Assembly: GCA_014584345.1 (NCBI GenBank)
Contig: JACTNB010000006.1
Span: forward strand, 248,001 to 312,000
Direction: 5' to 3'
DNA from: Planctomycetota bacterium
Lineage (GTDB): Bacteria; Planctomycetota; Planctomycetia; Planctomycetales; Planctomycetaceae
Length of the DNA: 64,000 nt
Position 1 is the first letter of the stretch, and every line of letters begins with the position of its first letter. This document shows, piece after piece, positions 18,071 through 27,619 of this stretch. A program made the translations under genes and the position numbers. The notes below the pieces were generated by a model that saw only the letters and a list, made by a program, of their open reading frames with translations, did not search any database and was not told the origin of the DNA.

Positions 18071-19702
18071 ATGCGTACCCCCGCTTCCCATGCAAACGGC
18101 TCGTTTCCTCGTGTCTGTCCGACGCTATTTCGCCAGGTTTTTCTGGTTTTGATGGTATTCACCGCATGGCAAGTGTGGACGGGCTCAGGGCATCCCGCCT
18201 ATTCGAGCGAGCCTACCCGCACCCCCAATATCGTCGTGATCCTGGCGGACGATCTCGGTTATGCGGATGTGAGTTGCTATGGCGGCAAGATATCCACCCC
18301 TCATGTGGATCGGCTCGCCGCAAGGGGCATGCGGTTTACCGATGCACACACCACTTCGTCCGTCTGCACACCGACACGCTACGGTTTGCTGACCGGGCGT
18401 TATAACTGGCGGAGCAAGTTGCAATCGGGAGTTCTGGGAGGCTTGAGTCCGCACCTGATTCCTGCCGAGAGACTGACCGTGGCCTCGCTGCTGCGGCGGC
18501 AAGGCTATCACACCGCCTGCATCGGGAAATGGCATCTGGGGATGAACTGGGCCTTGAAACCGGGAACGCAAGTGGCCGAGTTCAGCATCGAGAAACGCGA
18601 CCAGGTGTTCAATGTCGACTTTACTCAACCGGTCCTGCATGGGCCGAACAGCGTGGGATTTGATTACTACTTTGGCATCAGCGCCTCGCTCGACATGGTT
18701 CCCTACACCTACATCGAAAACGACCGCGTGGTTGCCTTGCCCACGGAGGATCGCGATTTTTTAATGATGCACGACCGGGCTCCCGAACGGCGCACCCGCA
18801 AGGGGCCGACCGCTCCCGCATTCGATGCCGCTGATGTGCTGCCCATGCTCGCGAAAAAGTCCGTGGCCTATATACACCAGCGTGCCGAACAGCCCGAAAC
18901 GCCGTTCTTGCTGTATGTTCCGCTCGCATCGCCCCACACCCCGATTCTGCCGACACCTGACTGGCAGGGGAAAAGCGGCATCAATCCGTATGCCGATTTT
19001 GTCATGCAGAGCGACTGGGCCGTTGGCGAAATCCTCGCGGCCCTGGACCAGCACAACCTGACGGAACGGACGCTGGTCCTTTTCACCAGCGACAACGGTT
19101 GTTCGCCCCAGGCCCAATTCGAGGAACTGGCGGCCCACGGCCATATCCCGAGCGGTCCTCTCCGAGGCCATAAGGCGGATTTATTCGAAGGGGGACTGCG
19201 TGTGCCGCTGGTGGCCAGTTGGCCTGCCCGTATCCCAGCGGGAACCACAAGCAATCAACTGGTGTGTCAGTCCGATCTGTTCGCGACATTCGCTGAATTG
19301 ACGGGAACTACCCCGCCACCAAATGCCGGCGAGGACAGCTTCAGTTTTCTGCCCACCTTGCTGCGCGAAGAGGCGAGCACGCGGGATCATCTGGTTTCGC
19401 ATTCCATCAACGGGAGTTTTGCGATCCGGCAAGGCCCCTGGAAACTGTTACTGTGTGGCGATTCGGGCGGTTGGAGCCAACCTCGTCCAGGCACCCCCCA
19501 GGCTAAGGGCTTGCCTTCCGCGCAACTCTACCATCTCGACGACGATCTGGGGGAGACCACCAATCGTATCGCCGAACACCCCGAAATTGCCCGAAACCTG
19601 CTGGCCTTGTTAAACAAACTGCTGGTAAACGGCCGCAGTACGCCTGGCCCCACACAATCGAATGACGTTGCGATTATCCAGAAAGGCCATCTTCCCGAAT
19701 AA
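18071..19702 (+). CDS. Secreted sulfatase (formylglycine-dependent, family S1)
   Basis: The 543-residue protein begins MRTPASHANGSFPR; the ATG at 18056 is five codons earlier and has weaker spacing. An export signal (FLVLMVFTAWQVWTG) precedes the sulfatase core. Asp60-Asp61 of NIVVILADDLGYADVS are metal ligands, and Cys99 of CTPTRYGLLTGRY is the residue converted to formylglycine. KWHLGMNWA and FTSDNGCSPQ follow. It would hydrolyse sulfate esters of external polysaccharides. It is the first of three tandem sulfatase genes on the plus strand; no maturase is encoded in the window. Confidence 0.93.
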   Translation: MRTPASHANGSFPRVCPTLFRQVFLVLMVFTAWQVWTGSGHPAYSSEPTRTPNIVVILADDLGYADVSCYGGKISTPHVDRLAARGMRFTDAHTTSSVCTPTRYGLLTGRYNWRSKLQSGVLGGLSPHLIPAERLTVASLLRRQGYHTACIGKWHLGMNWALKPGTQVAEFSIEKRDQVFNVDFTQPVLHGPNSVGFDYYFGISASLDMVPYTYIENDRVVALPTEDRDFLMMHDRAPERRTRKGPTAPAFDAADVLPMLAKKSVAYIHQRAEQPETPFLLYVPLASPHTPILPTPDWQGKSGINPYADFVMQSDWAVGEILAALDQHNLTERTLVLFTSDNGCSPQAQFEELAAHGHIPSGPLRGHKADLFEGGLRVPLVASWPARIPAGTTSNQLVCQSDLFATFAELTGTTPPPNAGEDSFSFLPTLLREEASTRDHLVSHSINGSFAIRQGPWKLLLCGDSGGWSQPRPGTPQAKGLPSAQLYHLDDDLGETTNRIAEHPEIARNLLALLNKLLVNGRSTPGPTQSNDVAIIQKGHLPE

Positions 19703-19916
19703 TGCCTCCGGAAATAAACGTGGCCTCGGGAACCTCCCCTGGCCGCCGGAACTTCCGCCCGGATAACATCCAGGAAACCAGCCGTACCGATCAGGGAGCA
19801 GGCCACGCGGGTGCGGAGAGTTCGATCGGATTTAGCAATCCTGTTTTATTGTCCTGGCGAGAACGCCGGGCTAATTCTCTGTATTCAGCAACGATCACGC
19901 GAGGACATTTCCGTTC

Positions 19917-21761
19917 ATGATCTACTTCCCCATGCAAACATCCGCAACGCTTCTCGTTTCACTGCTCGCGCTTTGCATAACGGGCGAATCGACCGCGGCA
20001 GCGGATGATCGGCCTAATATTCTCTGGCTTACCAGCGAGGACAACAGTCCTTACCTAGGGTGTTATGGCGACACGTTCGCGCAGACGCCCCACCTGGATC
20101 GGCTTGCCAGCGAGGGAGTACGGTATCGGCACGCCTTTGCGAACGCGCCGGTCTGTTCGGCTGCCCGGTCGACGCTCATCACGGGCATGCATGCCTCGTC
20201 TCTGGGTGTGCACAATCATCGGAGTCGAGTGGCCATTCCCGCCCGGTTTCAGCCGTATCCCAAATATTTGCGCGCGGCCGGTTATTACTGCACCAATAAC
20301 AGCAAAACCGATTACAACATTCCCGATCAGAGCGGAATCTGGGATGAGTCCTCGCGAAAGGCCCATTACCGCAATCGCAAGCCGGGACAGCCATTCTTTG
20401 CGGTCTTCAATTCCACGACCAGCCACGAAAGTCAGGTCGCCCCCAAGCCGGGCAAGACGACGTTTCGAATTTCCCCCGACCAGATCGTGCTCCCTCCCTA
20501 TCATCCCGATACCCCGGAAATCCGCCGGGACTGGGCCAACTATTACGATCAGATGACTTTGATGGATGCGGAAATAGGCCATTGGCTCGAAGAACTGGAA
20601 CGCGAACAGTTGGCCGATAACACAATCGTTTTTTACTACGGCGATCATGGAGGAGCCTTGCCCCGGGGGAAACGAAACATACACGATTCCGGCACGCGGG
20701 TGCCGCTGATTATCCGCTTTCCCGAAAAATGGGCACGCTACGCTCCGGCTTCCGCCGGAGGCTGGGTGAACGATCTGGTGAGCTTTGTCGATCTCCCCGC
20801 AACCGTCTTCAGTTTGTGCGGCGTGACCATTCCGGCACATTTCGAAGGGCACCCCTTCCTGGGCGCTGCCCGGGTCAAGCCGCGCGAACACGTATACCTG
20901 TTCCGCGGCCGGATGGACGAACGCTACGACACCGTGCGGGCCATCCGCGATGCCGAATTCCGCTACATTCGCAACTATTCGCCACATCGTCCCTGGGGAC
21001 AGCATTACACCTATCCCTTCCGGGTACAGCCCAGCATGGTCTCCTGGCATGCGGAATTTCAGGCCAGCAGGTGTAACGCCTTGCAGTCCCAATATTGGCA
21101 AACCAAGCCCGGCGCGGAGTTGTATCGACTTGCGGACGATCCCCACGAGCTACGGAATCGACTCGACGACGTGGAGTTCAGCGGACGGCAGGATCGCCTG
21201 CGGCACGCCTTGCGACAGGAAATCCTGGCCACGCGGGATATCGGTTTCATTCCCGAGGGGATGTTTCCCCGACTGGCTGATACTCGGACGATTTACGACT
21301 ATGCTCAAAGTGATGCCTATCCGCTGGAACGCATTCTGGACATTGCCGATAAAGCCTCCGATGCCCAGGCAGCCAATCTACCCGAGTTGATTAAGGCGTT
21401 GGACGATCCGCACCCCGTCGTCCGCTATTGGGGGGGGACCGGCTGCCTGATTCTTCGCAAGTCCGCGGCCCCCGCGAGTGCCGCCTTGCAAGCGCGCCTG
21501 CACGACGACTGGCCCGATGTGCGGGTGGTTGCCGCCGAGGCACTCGCCTGGTTGGGTGATGCCCCCGCAGCCCTCCACGTACTGACCGAAGTCATTCAGA
21601 CGGGGAACCCGCACGAAGCCCTGGCGGCCCAGAATGCCATCGATTTTCTGCGCGAGGCGGGGCACATCTCGCTGGAAGAGGCCCGCGCCTCCATGAGTGG
21701 TCGCACCTTCAGTGAACCGGCGGACCGAATCCCGAATTATCTGCTGAATCTTTCCGAATAA
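19917..21761 (+). CDS. Secreted sulfatase with CSAAR active-site variant and C-terminal HEAT-like region
   Basis: The 614-residue protein has a signal peptide (LLVSLLALCITGESTAAA). The core resembles sulfamidase-type S1 enzymes: NILWLTSEDNSPYLGCYGD, then Cys80 in CSAARSTLITG. Here the usual Pro of CxPxR is Ala, a variant that sulfatase maturases are known to accept. YYGDHGGALPRGKRNIHDSG gives the second metal half-site. After about residue 480 the sequence turns into alpha-helical repeats (LIKALDDPHPVVRYWGG, DDWPDVRVVAAEALAWLGD) resembling HEAT repeats. It starts about 215 bp after the preceding sulfatase and ends 14 bp before the next, so the latter two probably share an mRNA. Confidence 0.92.
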   Translation: MIYFPMQTSATLLVSLLALCITGESTAAADDRPNILWLTSEDNSPYLGCYGDTFAQTPHLDRLASEGVRYRHAFANAPVCSAARSTLITGMHASSLGVHNHRSRVAIPARFQPYPKYLRAAGYYCTNNSKTDYNIPDQSGIWDESSRKAHYRNRKPGQPFFAVFNSTTSHESQVAPKPGKTTFRISPDQIVLPPYHPDTPEIRRDWANYYDQMTLMDAEIGHWLEELEREQLADNTIVFYYGDHGGALPRGKRNIHDSGTRVPLIIRFPEKWARYAPASAGGWVNDLVSFVDLPATVFSLCGVTIPAHFEGHPFLGAARVKPREHVYLFRGRMDERYDTVRAIRDAEFRYIRNYSPHRPWGQHYTYPFRVQPSMVSWHAEFQASRCNALQSQYWQTKPGAELYRLADDPHELRNRLDDVEFSGRQDRLRHALRQEILATRDIGFIPEGMFPRLADTRTIYDYAQSDAYPLERILDIADKASDAQAANLPELIKALDDPHPVVRYWGGTGCLILRKSAAPASAALQARLHDDWPDVRVVAAEALAWLGDAPAALHVLTEVIQTGNPHEALAAQNAIDFLREAGHISLEEARASMSGRTFSEPADRIPNYLLNLSE

Positions 21762-21775
21762 CTTGAGGCCTCTCC

Positions 21776-23332
21776 ATGAAGACTATCCGACCCGCGTGGT
21801 TTCGCCCACAACTCCTGCTCCTGCTTGCGCCGCTGGCCTTCTCGAGTTTTGCAATTTGCGCTCCGGCTCAAGCTGGGGAAAGACTCCCCAACTTCGTGTT
21901 GATCAACATCGACGACCTTGGCTATGCGGACATTGGTCCATACGGTTCAAACAACAATACTCCGAACCTGGACCGCATGGCTCGGGAGGGACGTAAATTA
22001 ACCAGCCATTATGCCGCGCCTGTCTGCTCTCCATCGCGAGCCTCCCTGCTGACGGGCTGTTATGCCAAACGCGTGCTGCCCACACCGCACGTGCTGTTCC
22101 CGGTGAGTGCGGTGGGGCTGCATCCCGATGAAGCGACGATTGCCGAAGTCCTCAAGCAGGTCGGATACGCCACCGCCTGTTTCGGCAAATGGCATCTGGG
22201 GGATCAACCGGAATTCCTGCCGACCAGTCAGGGTTTCGATGAATACTTCGGCATTCCCTACTCGAACGACATGGGCCCAGCCGCCGATGGTTCGAAAAGC
22301 AACCCCGATAAACCGCTGCCTAATCCCGCGGACCTGGAAAAGCGAATCGCCCAGGGACGTTTGCAATCCGACGAAGCGGGCATCCGAGGATACGCACAAC
22401 CACCCTTGCCCCTCATGGAAAACGAGAAGGTCGTGGGGCGGGTACGTGCCGAGGAACAGTTCGCCGTCACCCGACTTTACACCGAACGTTCTCTGAAATT
22501 TATCCGCCAACACCAAGACGAACCGTTCTTCCTGTACCTGCCGCACACCGCTGTCCATTTCCCCCTGTATCCCTCCGAGACGTTTCGTGGAAAATCGCCC
22601 AACGGTTTGATCGGCGACTGGGCCGAGGAAGTCGACTGGAGTGTCGGCCAGATTCTCGAGACCCTCCGTTCGCTGAAGCTGGATCGGCACACCCTGGTGA
22701 TCTTCACCAGCGACAACGGTGGGGCGTTGAATCACGGTTCGAACAATCGTCCTCTCCGGGGGAGCAAGGGACAAACCTTCGAGGGAGGGATCCGCACCTG
22801 CACGATCGCCTGGTGGCCCGAAACCATTCCCGGCGGCACTAGCACCGCGGCCATCAGCAGCATGATGGATATTCTGCCGACGTTCGCGAAACTGGCGCAG
22901 GCACCACTGCCTCCAAGCCGTCATCTCGATGGTGTCGACCTCACCCCGATTCTGCTCGGCGACCCCGCGACACCGCCCCGCGAGCAATTTTTGTATTATC
23001 GCGGGTTGAATTTGGAAGCCGTCCGCTCCGGCCCCTGGAAATTGCATTTATCCCTCGCGGACGGTCCCGTCGGCCAGCGCAAGGGGACTGCCCGCCCGCA
23101 ACTCTTTCATCTGGGCGAGGACATCGGCGAAACGCGGGATGTGTCCGCGGATCATCCCGATATCGTGGCCCGTCTGCAGGCCCTAGCGGAAACTCAACAT
23201 GCAGATCTCGGCTTGACGGGTGTTGGTCCTGGCTGCCGTCCCCTGGGACGTGTACAAAAGCCCCTTCCCTTGATCGACGACAAGGGAACCGTTCGGCCCG
23301 GCGCGGCAGGTACGCAAGTGGAATTCCCCTGA
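21776..23332 (+). CDS. Secreted sulfatase (family S1)
   Basis: The 518-residue protein has an N-terminal export signal (LLLLLAPLAFSSFAICAPAQA). It has NFVLINIDDLGYADIG for the Asp-Asp metal site, Cys84 in CSPSRASLLTGCY as the formylglycine precursor, CFGKWHLGD, and FTSDNGGALNHGSNNRPLRG. The pattern fits arylsulfatase A-like enzymes acting on sulfated glycans outside the cytoplasm. It is the third of the tandem set; only 14 bp separate it from the preceding sulfatase stop. Confidence 0.93.
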   Translation: MKTIRPAWFRPQLLLLLAPLAFSSFAICAPAQAGERLPNFVLINIDDLGYADIGPYGSNNNTPNLDRMAREGRKLTSHYAAPVCSPSRASLLTGCYAKRVLPTPHVLFPVSAVGLHPDEATIAEVLKQVGYATACFGKWHLGDQPEFLPTSQGFDEYFGIPYSNDMGPAADGSKSNPDKPLPNPADLEKRIAQGRLQSDEAGIRGYAQPPLPLMENEKVVGRVRAEEQFAVTRLYTERSLKFIRQHQDEPFFLYLPHTAVHFPLYPSETFRGKSPNGLIGDWAEEVDWSVGQILETLRSLKLDRHTLVIFTSDNGGALNHGSNNRPLRGSKGQTFEGGIRTCTIAWWPETIPGGTSTAAISSMMDILPTFAKLAQAPLPPSRHLDGVDLTPILLGDPATPPREQFLYYRGLNLEAVRSGPWKLHLSLADGPVGQRKGTARPQLFHLGEDIGETRDVSADHPDIVARLQALAETQHADLGLTGVGPGCRPLGRVQKPLPLIDDKGTVRPGAAGTQVEFP

Positions 23333-23527
23333 TTCCACTCACTGAATTCTCCGATTCAAGCCCAAGCAAGTGGAAATTCTCCAGCGAATCTCCCCAGGCC
23401 TCTCGCCTTTTCAGCCAGCGACTCGAAAAATATTCCCGTCGTGATAAGCTGTCCCTGCCGGAGTATTTCTCGCTCCCGCAGTCCGGACTGGACTGGGGAC
23501 GGGTGTTCATTCAAGGAATCGAGAGAG

Positions 23528-24181
23528 ATGTCGAAAATTGTTGCCGTCGTCTTCGACCTGGACGGCCTGATGTTCAACACGGAAGAAATCTTCAATGAAA
23601 CGGGTACGGAACTGCTGCGCCGCCGCGGCATTACTGAGACACAACCCGTCATCGATCGCATGATGGGCCGGCGCGCACACGAAGCGTTTCGGGAAATGAT
23701 CACCATGTGCGGTTTTTCGGAAACCATCGAGGAACTGCAACAAGAGTCGGACAGTATTTTCCATGGTTTGCTGCACGAAAGAATCGCGCCTATGCCCGGT
23801 TTGTTTCAACTGCTGGATCGCATCGAACAGCAAGCCCTGCCCAAGGCGGTTGCCACATCCTCGGGACGCGGTTACCTCGAGGAAGTGCTGGGACGGTTTT
23901 CCCTGCTGGAACGCTTTCAGGCCACGCTGACATCGGAAGACGTGACTCATGGAAAACCGCATCCGGAAATCTACCTGAAAGCCGCCGAGCGACTCGCAGT
24001 GGAGCCGGCGCAAATGCTGGTCCTGGAAGACAGCAGCATCGGCACGAAGGCGGCCGCCGCCGCGGGGGCTCATATCGTCAGTGTCCCGCATGTCTTCAGC
24101 CAGGGCCAGGACTTTTCGGGAACGCGGCACATTGCCACGTCGCTGCTGGACCCTTACATTTTAAGCCTGCTGGGAAATTGA
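23528..24181 (+). CDS. HAD-superfamily phosphatase/phosphoglucomutase-like hydrolase
   Basis: The 217-residue protein starts MSKIVAVVFDLDGLMFNTEE, with the catalytic Asp10 and Asp12 of motif I. VATSSGRGYLEEVLGRF is motif II. GKPHPEIYLKAAERL and LVLEDSSIGTKAAAAAG supply the Lys and the acidic motif III/IV. The four-helix cap after motif I places it with beta-phosphoglucomutase and phosphoglycolate phosphatase relatives. The substrate is uncertain. ATG 23528 follows GAGAGAG; the longer frame from 23441 is not needed. It is separated by only 7 bp from the RlmI-like gene. Confidence 0.9.
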   Translation: MSKIVAVVFDLDGLMFNTEEIFNETGTELLRRRGITETQPVIDRMMGRRAHEAFREMITMCGFSETIEELQQESDSIFHGLLHERIAPMPGLFQLLDRIEQQALPKAVATSSGRGYLEEVLGRFSLLERFQATLTSEDVTHGKPHPEIYLKAAERLAVEPAQMLVLEDSSIGTKAAAAAGAHIVSVPHVFSQGQDFSGTRHIATSLLDPYILSLLGN

Positions 24182-24188
24182 ACCCCTC

Positions 24189-25460
24189 ATGAACTCCCCC
24201 CGAAAAACATTCGTGAATCGCAACCGTCCGACCCCCAAGCCGCCGCTGGCCGGCGAACATTTGCGTCCGCTGCCGTTAGGTGTCGACGCCGGGAAGCCCC
24301 TGCCGGTCGTGGAAGTGAAGGCACCGGTCCGTAATCCGATTTTGTATCGAAAGCGGCTGGGACGCTACGATCCCCTGGCACGCCCGGGGGACCTGGTGCG
24401 TCTGGAACTGTCCGATGGAAGCCACTTCGGCTACGGGCTGTTCAATTCCCGCGCGGAAGCCACGATTCGGGTTCTGACGCGGGGAACGGAAATCCCCGAC
24501 GAGGCCTGGTGGCGCGACCGCGTGGACCGGGCATGCGAACTGCGGACCGACTGGCTGAAACTCCCGGAACAGACGACCGCCTGCCGACTCATTCATGCGG
24601 AATCCGATGGCTTTCCCGGTCTGGTCATCGATCGCTATGGGGATGTCCTGGCCGCGGAATGTTTTTCGCTGGGCATGTTTCGCCGAGCCGAGGCCATACT
24701 GGAGATGCTGCGGGAAAAGCTGGGAATTCCGCACACCCGTATTACAACGGGACCTCACACGGAAACCACTGAAGGGTACGGACACGTGCCTGTATTTTCC
24801 GAAAATTGTCCCCGGCACGTTGTCATCGAGGAATATGGCACGCGTTTTCGCGTCGATTTCGCCGAGGGCCACAAAACCGGCTTCTTCTGCGACCAGCGGG
24901 AAAACCGGAAACGCCTGGCCGATTTCTGCGCGGGGAAATCCGTGCTGGATGTCTGTTGTTATACCGGGGGGTTCTCGATGCAGGCCATGCGGCTGGGACA
25001 TGCCAGCGAGGTGACGGGAGTGGATCTCGATGAAGCTGCGATCGCCACGGCTCGGGCCAATGCCAAGTTGAATCGGCAAAACATGAAATTCGTGCATGCC
25101 GACGCCTTTCCCTACATGCGCGACATGCTCCGCAATGGCACCCAGTACGACGTGGTGATCCTCGATCCCCCGAAGTTGATCAACACCCGGGAGGAGTTCG
25201 ACGAGGGGCGCCGCAAGTATCTCGATCTCAATCGCCTGGCCTGCCAGCTCGTCAAGCCGGGCGGGTTGCTGTTGTCTTGTAGTTGTTCCGGTTTGATGCC
25301 TCCCGAGGAATTTTCCAAAACGATCGCTGCGGCACTGCCGTCCGATAGCTATGGGCGTTTCCTTTACAAATGGGGGGCAGCAGCCGACCACCCCGTGGCC
25401 ACCTACTGTCCGGAAACGGAATACCTGAAGGCCTATCTGGTGCGCATCGATCGACACTGA
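24189..25460 (+). CDS. rlmI: RlmI-like class I SAM-dependent rRNA (cytosine-5) methyltransferase
   Basis: The 423-residue protein has the RlmI/YccW layout. A PUA-like N-terminal domain (RYDPLARPGDLVRLELSDGSHFGYGLFNSRAEATIRVL) is followed by an EEHD-like middle domain (ESDGFPGLVIDRYGD and GHKTGFFCDQRENR). The methyltransferase domain has SVLDVCCYTGGFSMQA, VTGVDLDEAAIATARANA and the DPPK catalytic-loop motif. LLSCSCSGLM supplies the Cys pair typical of m5C enzymes. RlmI methylates C1962 of 23S rRNA in E. coli; the exact target here is inferred. The gene follows the HAD gene directly. Confidence 0.88.
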   Translation: MNSPRKTFVNRNRPTPKPPLAGEHLRPLPLGVDAGKPLPVVEVKAPVRNPILYRKRLGRYDPLARPGDLVRLELSDGSHFGYGLFNSRAEATIRVLTRGTEIPDEAWWRDRVDRACELRTDWLKLPEQTTACRLIHAESDGFPGLVIDRYGDVLAAECFSLGMFRRAEAILEMLREKLGIPHTRITTGPHTETTEGYGHVPVFSENCPRHVVIEEYGTRFRVDFAEGHKTGFFCDQRENRKRLADFCAGKSVLDVCCYTGGFSMQAMRLGHASEVTGVDLDEAAIATARANAKLNRQNMKFVHADAFPYMRDMLRNGTQYDVVILDPPKLINTREEFDEGRRKYLDLNRLACQLVKPGGLLLSCSCSGLMPPEEFSKTIAAALPSDSYGRFLYKWGAAADHPVATYCPETEYLKAYLVRIDRH

Positions 25461-25535
25461 CGCCCTCTCCCGCCAATCAGGGCCGGAAACAGATCTCCGC
25501 CCCGGAGCAGAGGCGGATTTCAGGCACGACTGGAA

Positions 25536-26825
25536 ATGGACTGGACTACGATGAACGAAACCAAGCCCCGTGCCCGGTTGCTGGCGTTGATTGGCCCTGG
25601 AATTCTCGTCGCCGCAACCGGCGTGGGGGCCGGAGATCTGTCGGCAGGGGCCTTCACGGGAAGTCTGTACGGACTGACGGTGCTGTGGGCCGTCCTCGCG
25701 GGGGCGACCTTGAAGTTTTCCCTCAATGAAGGCCTGGCCCGCTGGCAACTGGCCACCGGCAAGACAATTCTCGAAGGCTGCCTGGATCATTTCGGCAAGC
25801 TGTTCGGATGGTTGTTTCTGGCCTACTTGCTGGCCTGGACATTCATGACCTCTGCCGCCCTGATGAGCGCCTGTGGCGTGGTCTCGCACGCGATCTGCCC
25901 TTTGTTCGCCACTCCCGCGCAAGACAAGATCTTCTGGGGTTGCCTGCACAGTCTGGCGGCTATTGTTTTGATTCTCGTTGGTGGATATCGCGTGTTCGAG
26001 CGGGTGATGTCGGCTTGCATCGGCCTGATGTTTGTCACCGTGGTTGGAACCGCGATCCTGTCGCGCCCCGATCTCACCGACTTCTTCCGCGGGGTCTTCT
26101 TTCCAGTCATTCCCGACTGGCGCGGCGAAGGCCTGGAATGGACAATTGCCCTGCTGGGAGGCGTGGGCGGAACCCTCACCATCGTCTGTTACGGGTATTG
26201 GATTCGCGAGGAAGGCCGCGTCTCGCTGAACACATTGCGGGTCTGTCGGATCGATCTGGCCACGGGGTACTTCATGACTGCACTCTTCGGCATGGCCATG
26301 GTCATCCTGGGGTCGCAAACGGAACTTCCCCTCGGTTCGTCCGCCAGTACGATTGTGCTGCTGGCCAATCAACTGGAAGAAATCGTGGGGCGCTGGGGCA
26401 CACTGGCCCGCTGGCTGTTTCTGGTGGGTGCCTGGGGAGCCGTCGCAAGCAGTCTCCTCGGCGTCTGGCAATGCGTGCCCTATCTGTTTGCCGATCTGTA
26501 CGAATCGCTGAAGGCCAGTTATCAGGAACGCAAGCCCCACCCCGTGCAAACCGCCAGTTGGCCTTATCGCATTTATCTGTTGCTGATGGGCAGCGTCCCC
26601 ATGTTCGCCCTGATGTACGATTTCAAAACGCTGCTGAAATTCACCGCCATGTGCGGCGCCCTCGTCATTCCCGGGCTGGCCCTGGTGTTGCTCACGCTCG
26701 GCAGTCAACAGAAACTGATCGGGCGGGATCATCGAAATCCCTGGTGGAGCACGGCACTCCTCAGCATCGGCCTGCTGCTGTTTGTCTATGCTGCAGTGTT
26801 AAGTATCTCCAGGCAGTTTCGCTGA
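25536..26825 (+). CDS. Nramp-superfamily transporter lacking canonical DPGN/MPH motifs
   Basis: The 429-residue membrane protein has about eleven hydrophobic helices. Its start MDWTTMNETKPRARLLALIGPGILVAATGVGAGDLSAGAF matches the Nramp family opening. At the position of the metal-binding DPGN of helix 1 it reads GAGD, and at the helix 6 MPH position it reads GGTLTIVCYGYW. It therefore belongs to an Nramp-related branch whose substrate should not be assumed to be Mn or Fe. It is about 75 bp from the RlmI-like gene on the same strand. Confidence 0.82.
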   Translation: MDWTTMNETKPRARLLALIGPGILVAATGVGAGDLSAGAFTGSLYGLTVLWAVLAGATLKFSLNEGLARWQLATGKTILEGCLDHFGKLFGWLFLAYLLAWTFMTSAALMSACGVVSHAICPLFATPAQDKIFWGCLHSLAAIVLILVGGYRVFERVMSACIGLMFVTVVGTAILSRPDLTDFFRGVFFPVIPDWRGEGLEWTIALLGGVGGTLTIVCYGYWIREEGRVSLNTLRVCRIDLATGYFMTALFGMAMVILGSQTELPLGSSASTIVLLANQLEEIVGRWGTLARWLFLVGAWGAVASSLLGVWQCVPYLFADLYESLKASYQERKPHPVQTASWPYRIYLLLMGSVPMFALMYDFKTLLKFTAMCGALVIPGLALVLLTLGSQQKLIGRDHRNPWWSTALLSIGLLLFVYAAVLSISRQFR

Positions 26826-26876
26826 ACCGGTGCACCAAGCCTGTCTCCCCGTGTACGCGGCAAACGAGCAGACGGT

Positions 26877-27536
26877 TCAGGTCTTGCGCATCTGTTCCCG
26901 CAGGATGCCCTGCATCAGAAAGCGATTGATAATGCCCCCCGAGGTCGCTTGTTCCTCGTCGGGATATTCCTGCTGGCGTATCTCGATCCCCGAGGCATGC
27001 AGCAGTGACGCCAGAGACGACACCGAGGAGACGCCCCCCCGTCTCTCCAGAAACAGTCCCCGCAGATGCTTCAACTGCCGAAAATTTCCCAGCGAAATAT
27101 TTACAGACAGGGAAACCGGGGCCACCGCCACGAAGCCACCAAATTTTCCCGGCTCAGCCAGGACATGCTGCAACGCCAGCGAGGCGTAATGACGTTCCCC
27201 GCACAAATAAATTCGCTCGCTGTGCAAATTCGCATAACGAGACACCATGTGAACGGCCCGGGGAATCTCCTCCAGCCGCAATTCCCCACTCGCCCCCTCG
27301 GGGACGGGAAAACGAATGCCCACATAATTCCGCTCGCTGATCGCTTCCATCCGCAATTGAAACTCGCCGCGACATCCCTCCTCGGAATCCAGCCAGATCA
27401 GCACCGGATACGCATAATTCTTCTCGAACCCCACGGGCAGAAACACATCCGTGGAATCGGCCGACCAATCCGCGGTCGAACTCTCCCCCCGAACCAGACC
27501 GGATTGCCCCAGATACGACGTTCGAACAGACTTCAT
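26877..27536 (-). CDS. Alpha/beta-hydrolase (esterase-like) protein without recognisable nucleophile
   Basis: The 219-residue protein from ATG 27536 (MKSVRTSYLGQSGLVRG) follows the phospholipase/carboxylesterase layout: VFLPVGFEKNYAYPVLIWLDSEEG in place of the usual LHGxG oxyanion strand, and IYLCGERHYASLAL where the GxSxG nucleophile elbow should be, so Arg115 replaces Ser. LFLERRGGVSS, LLHASGIEIRQQEYPDEEQ and GGIINRFLMQGI follow, as in the family's C-terminal Asp/His segment. It is probably a catalytically dead relative. The longer frame to 27893 overlaps the amidase gene on the same strand and is rejected. It lies about 85 bp downstream of the amidase and may share its transcript. Confidence 0.7.
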   Translation of the reverse strand: MKSVRTSYLGQSGLVRGESSTADWSADSTDVFLPVGFEKNYAYPVLIWLDSEEGCRGEFQLRMEAISERNYVGIRFPVPEGASGELRLEEIPRAVHMVSRYANLHSERIYLCGERHYASLALQHVLAEPGKFGGFVAVAPVSLSVNISLGNFRQLKHLRGLFLERRGGVSSVSSLASLLHASGIEIRQQEYPDEEQATSGGIINRFLMQGILREQMRKT

Positions 27537-27619
27537 CTTACTTACCTTCCAACAGGCCAGGCCCGGGAGAACGATTCGAACGCAGACCGACCTGGCCTGC
27601 CCCGATTCCAACTGAAAAT

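Noticed and set aside
24276..26732. An 818-codon open frame on the minus strand across the RlmI-like and Nramp-like genes
   Set aside because: Both plus-strand genes have strong family motifs. The antisense frame is His/Gln/Gly-rich without any domain; it arises from codon bias in G+C-rich DNA.
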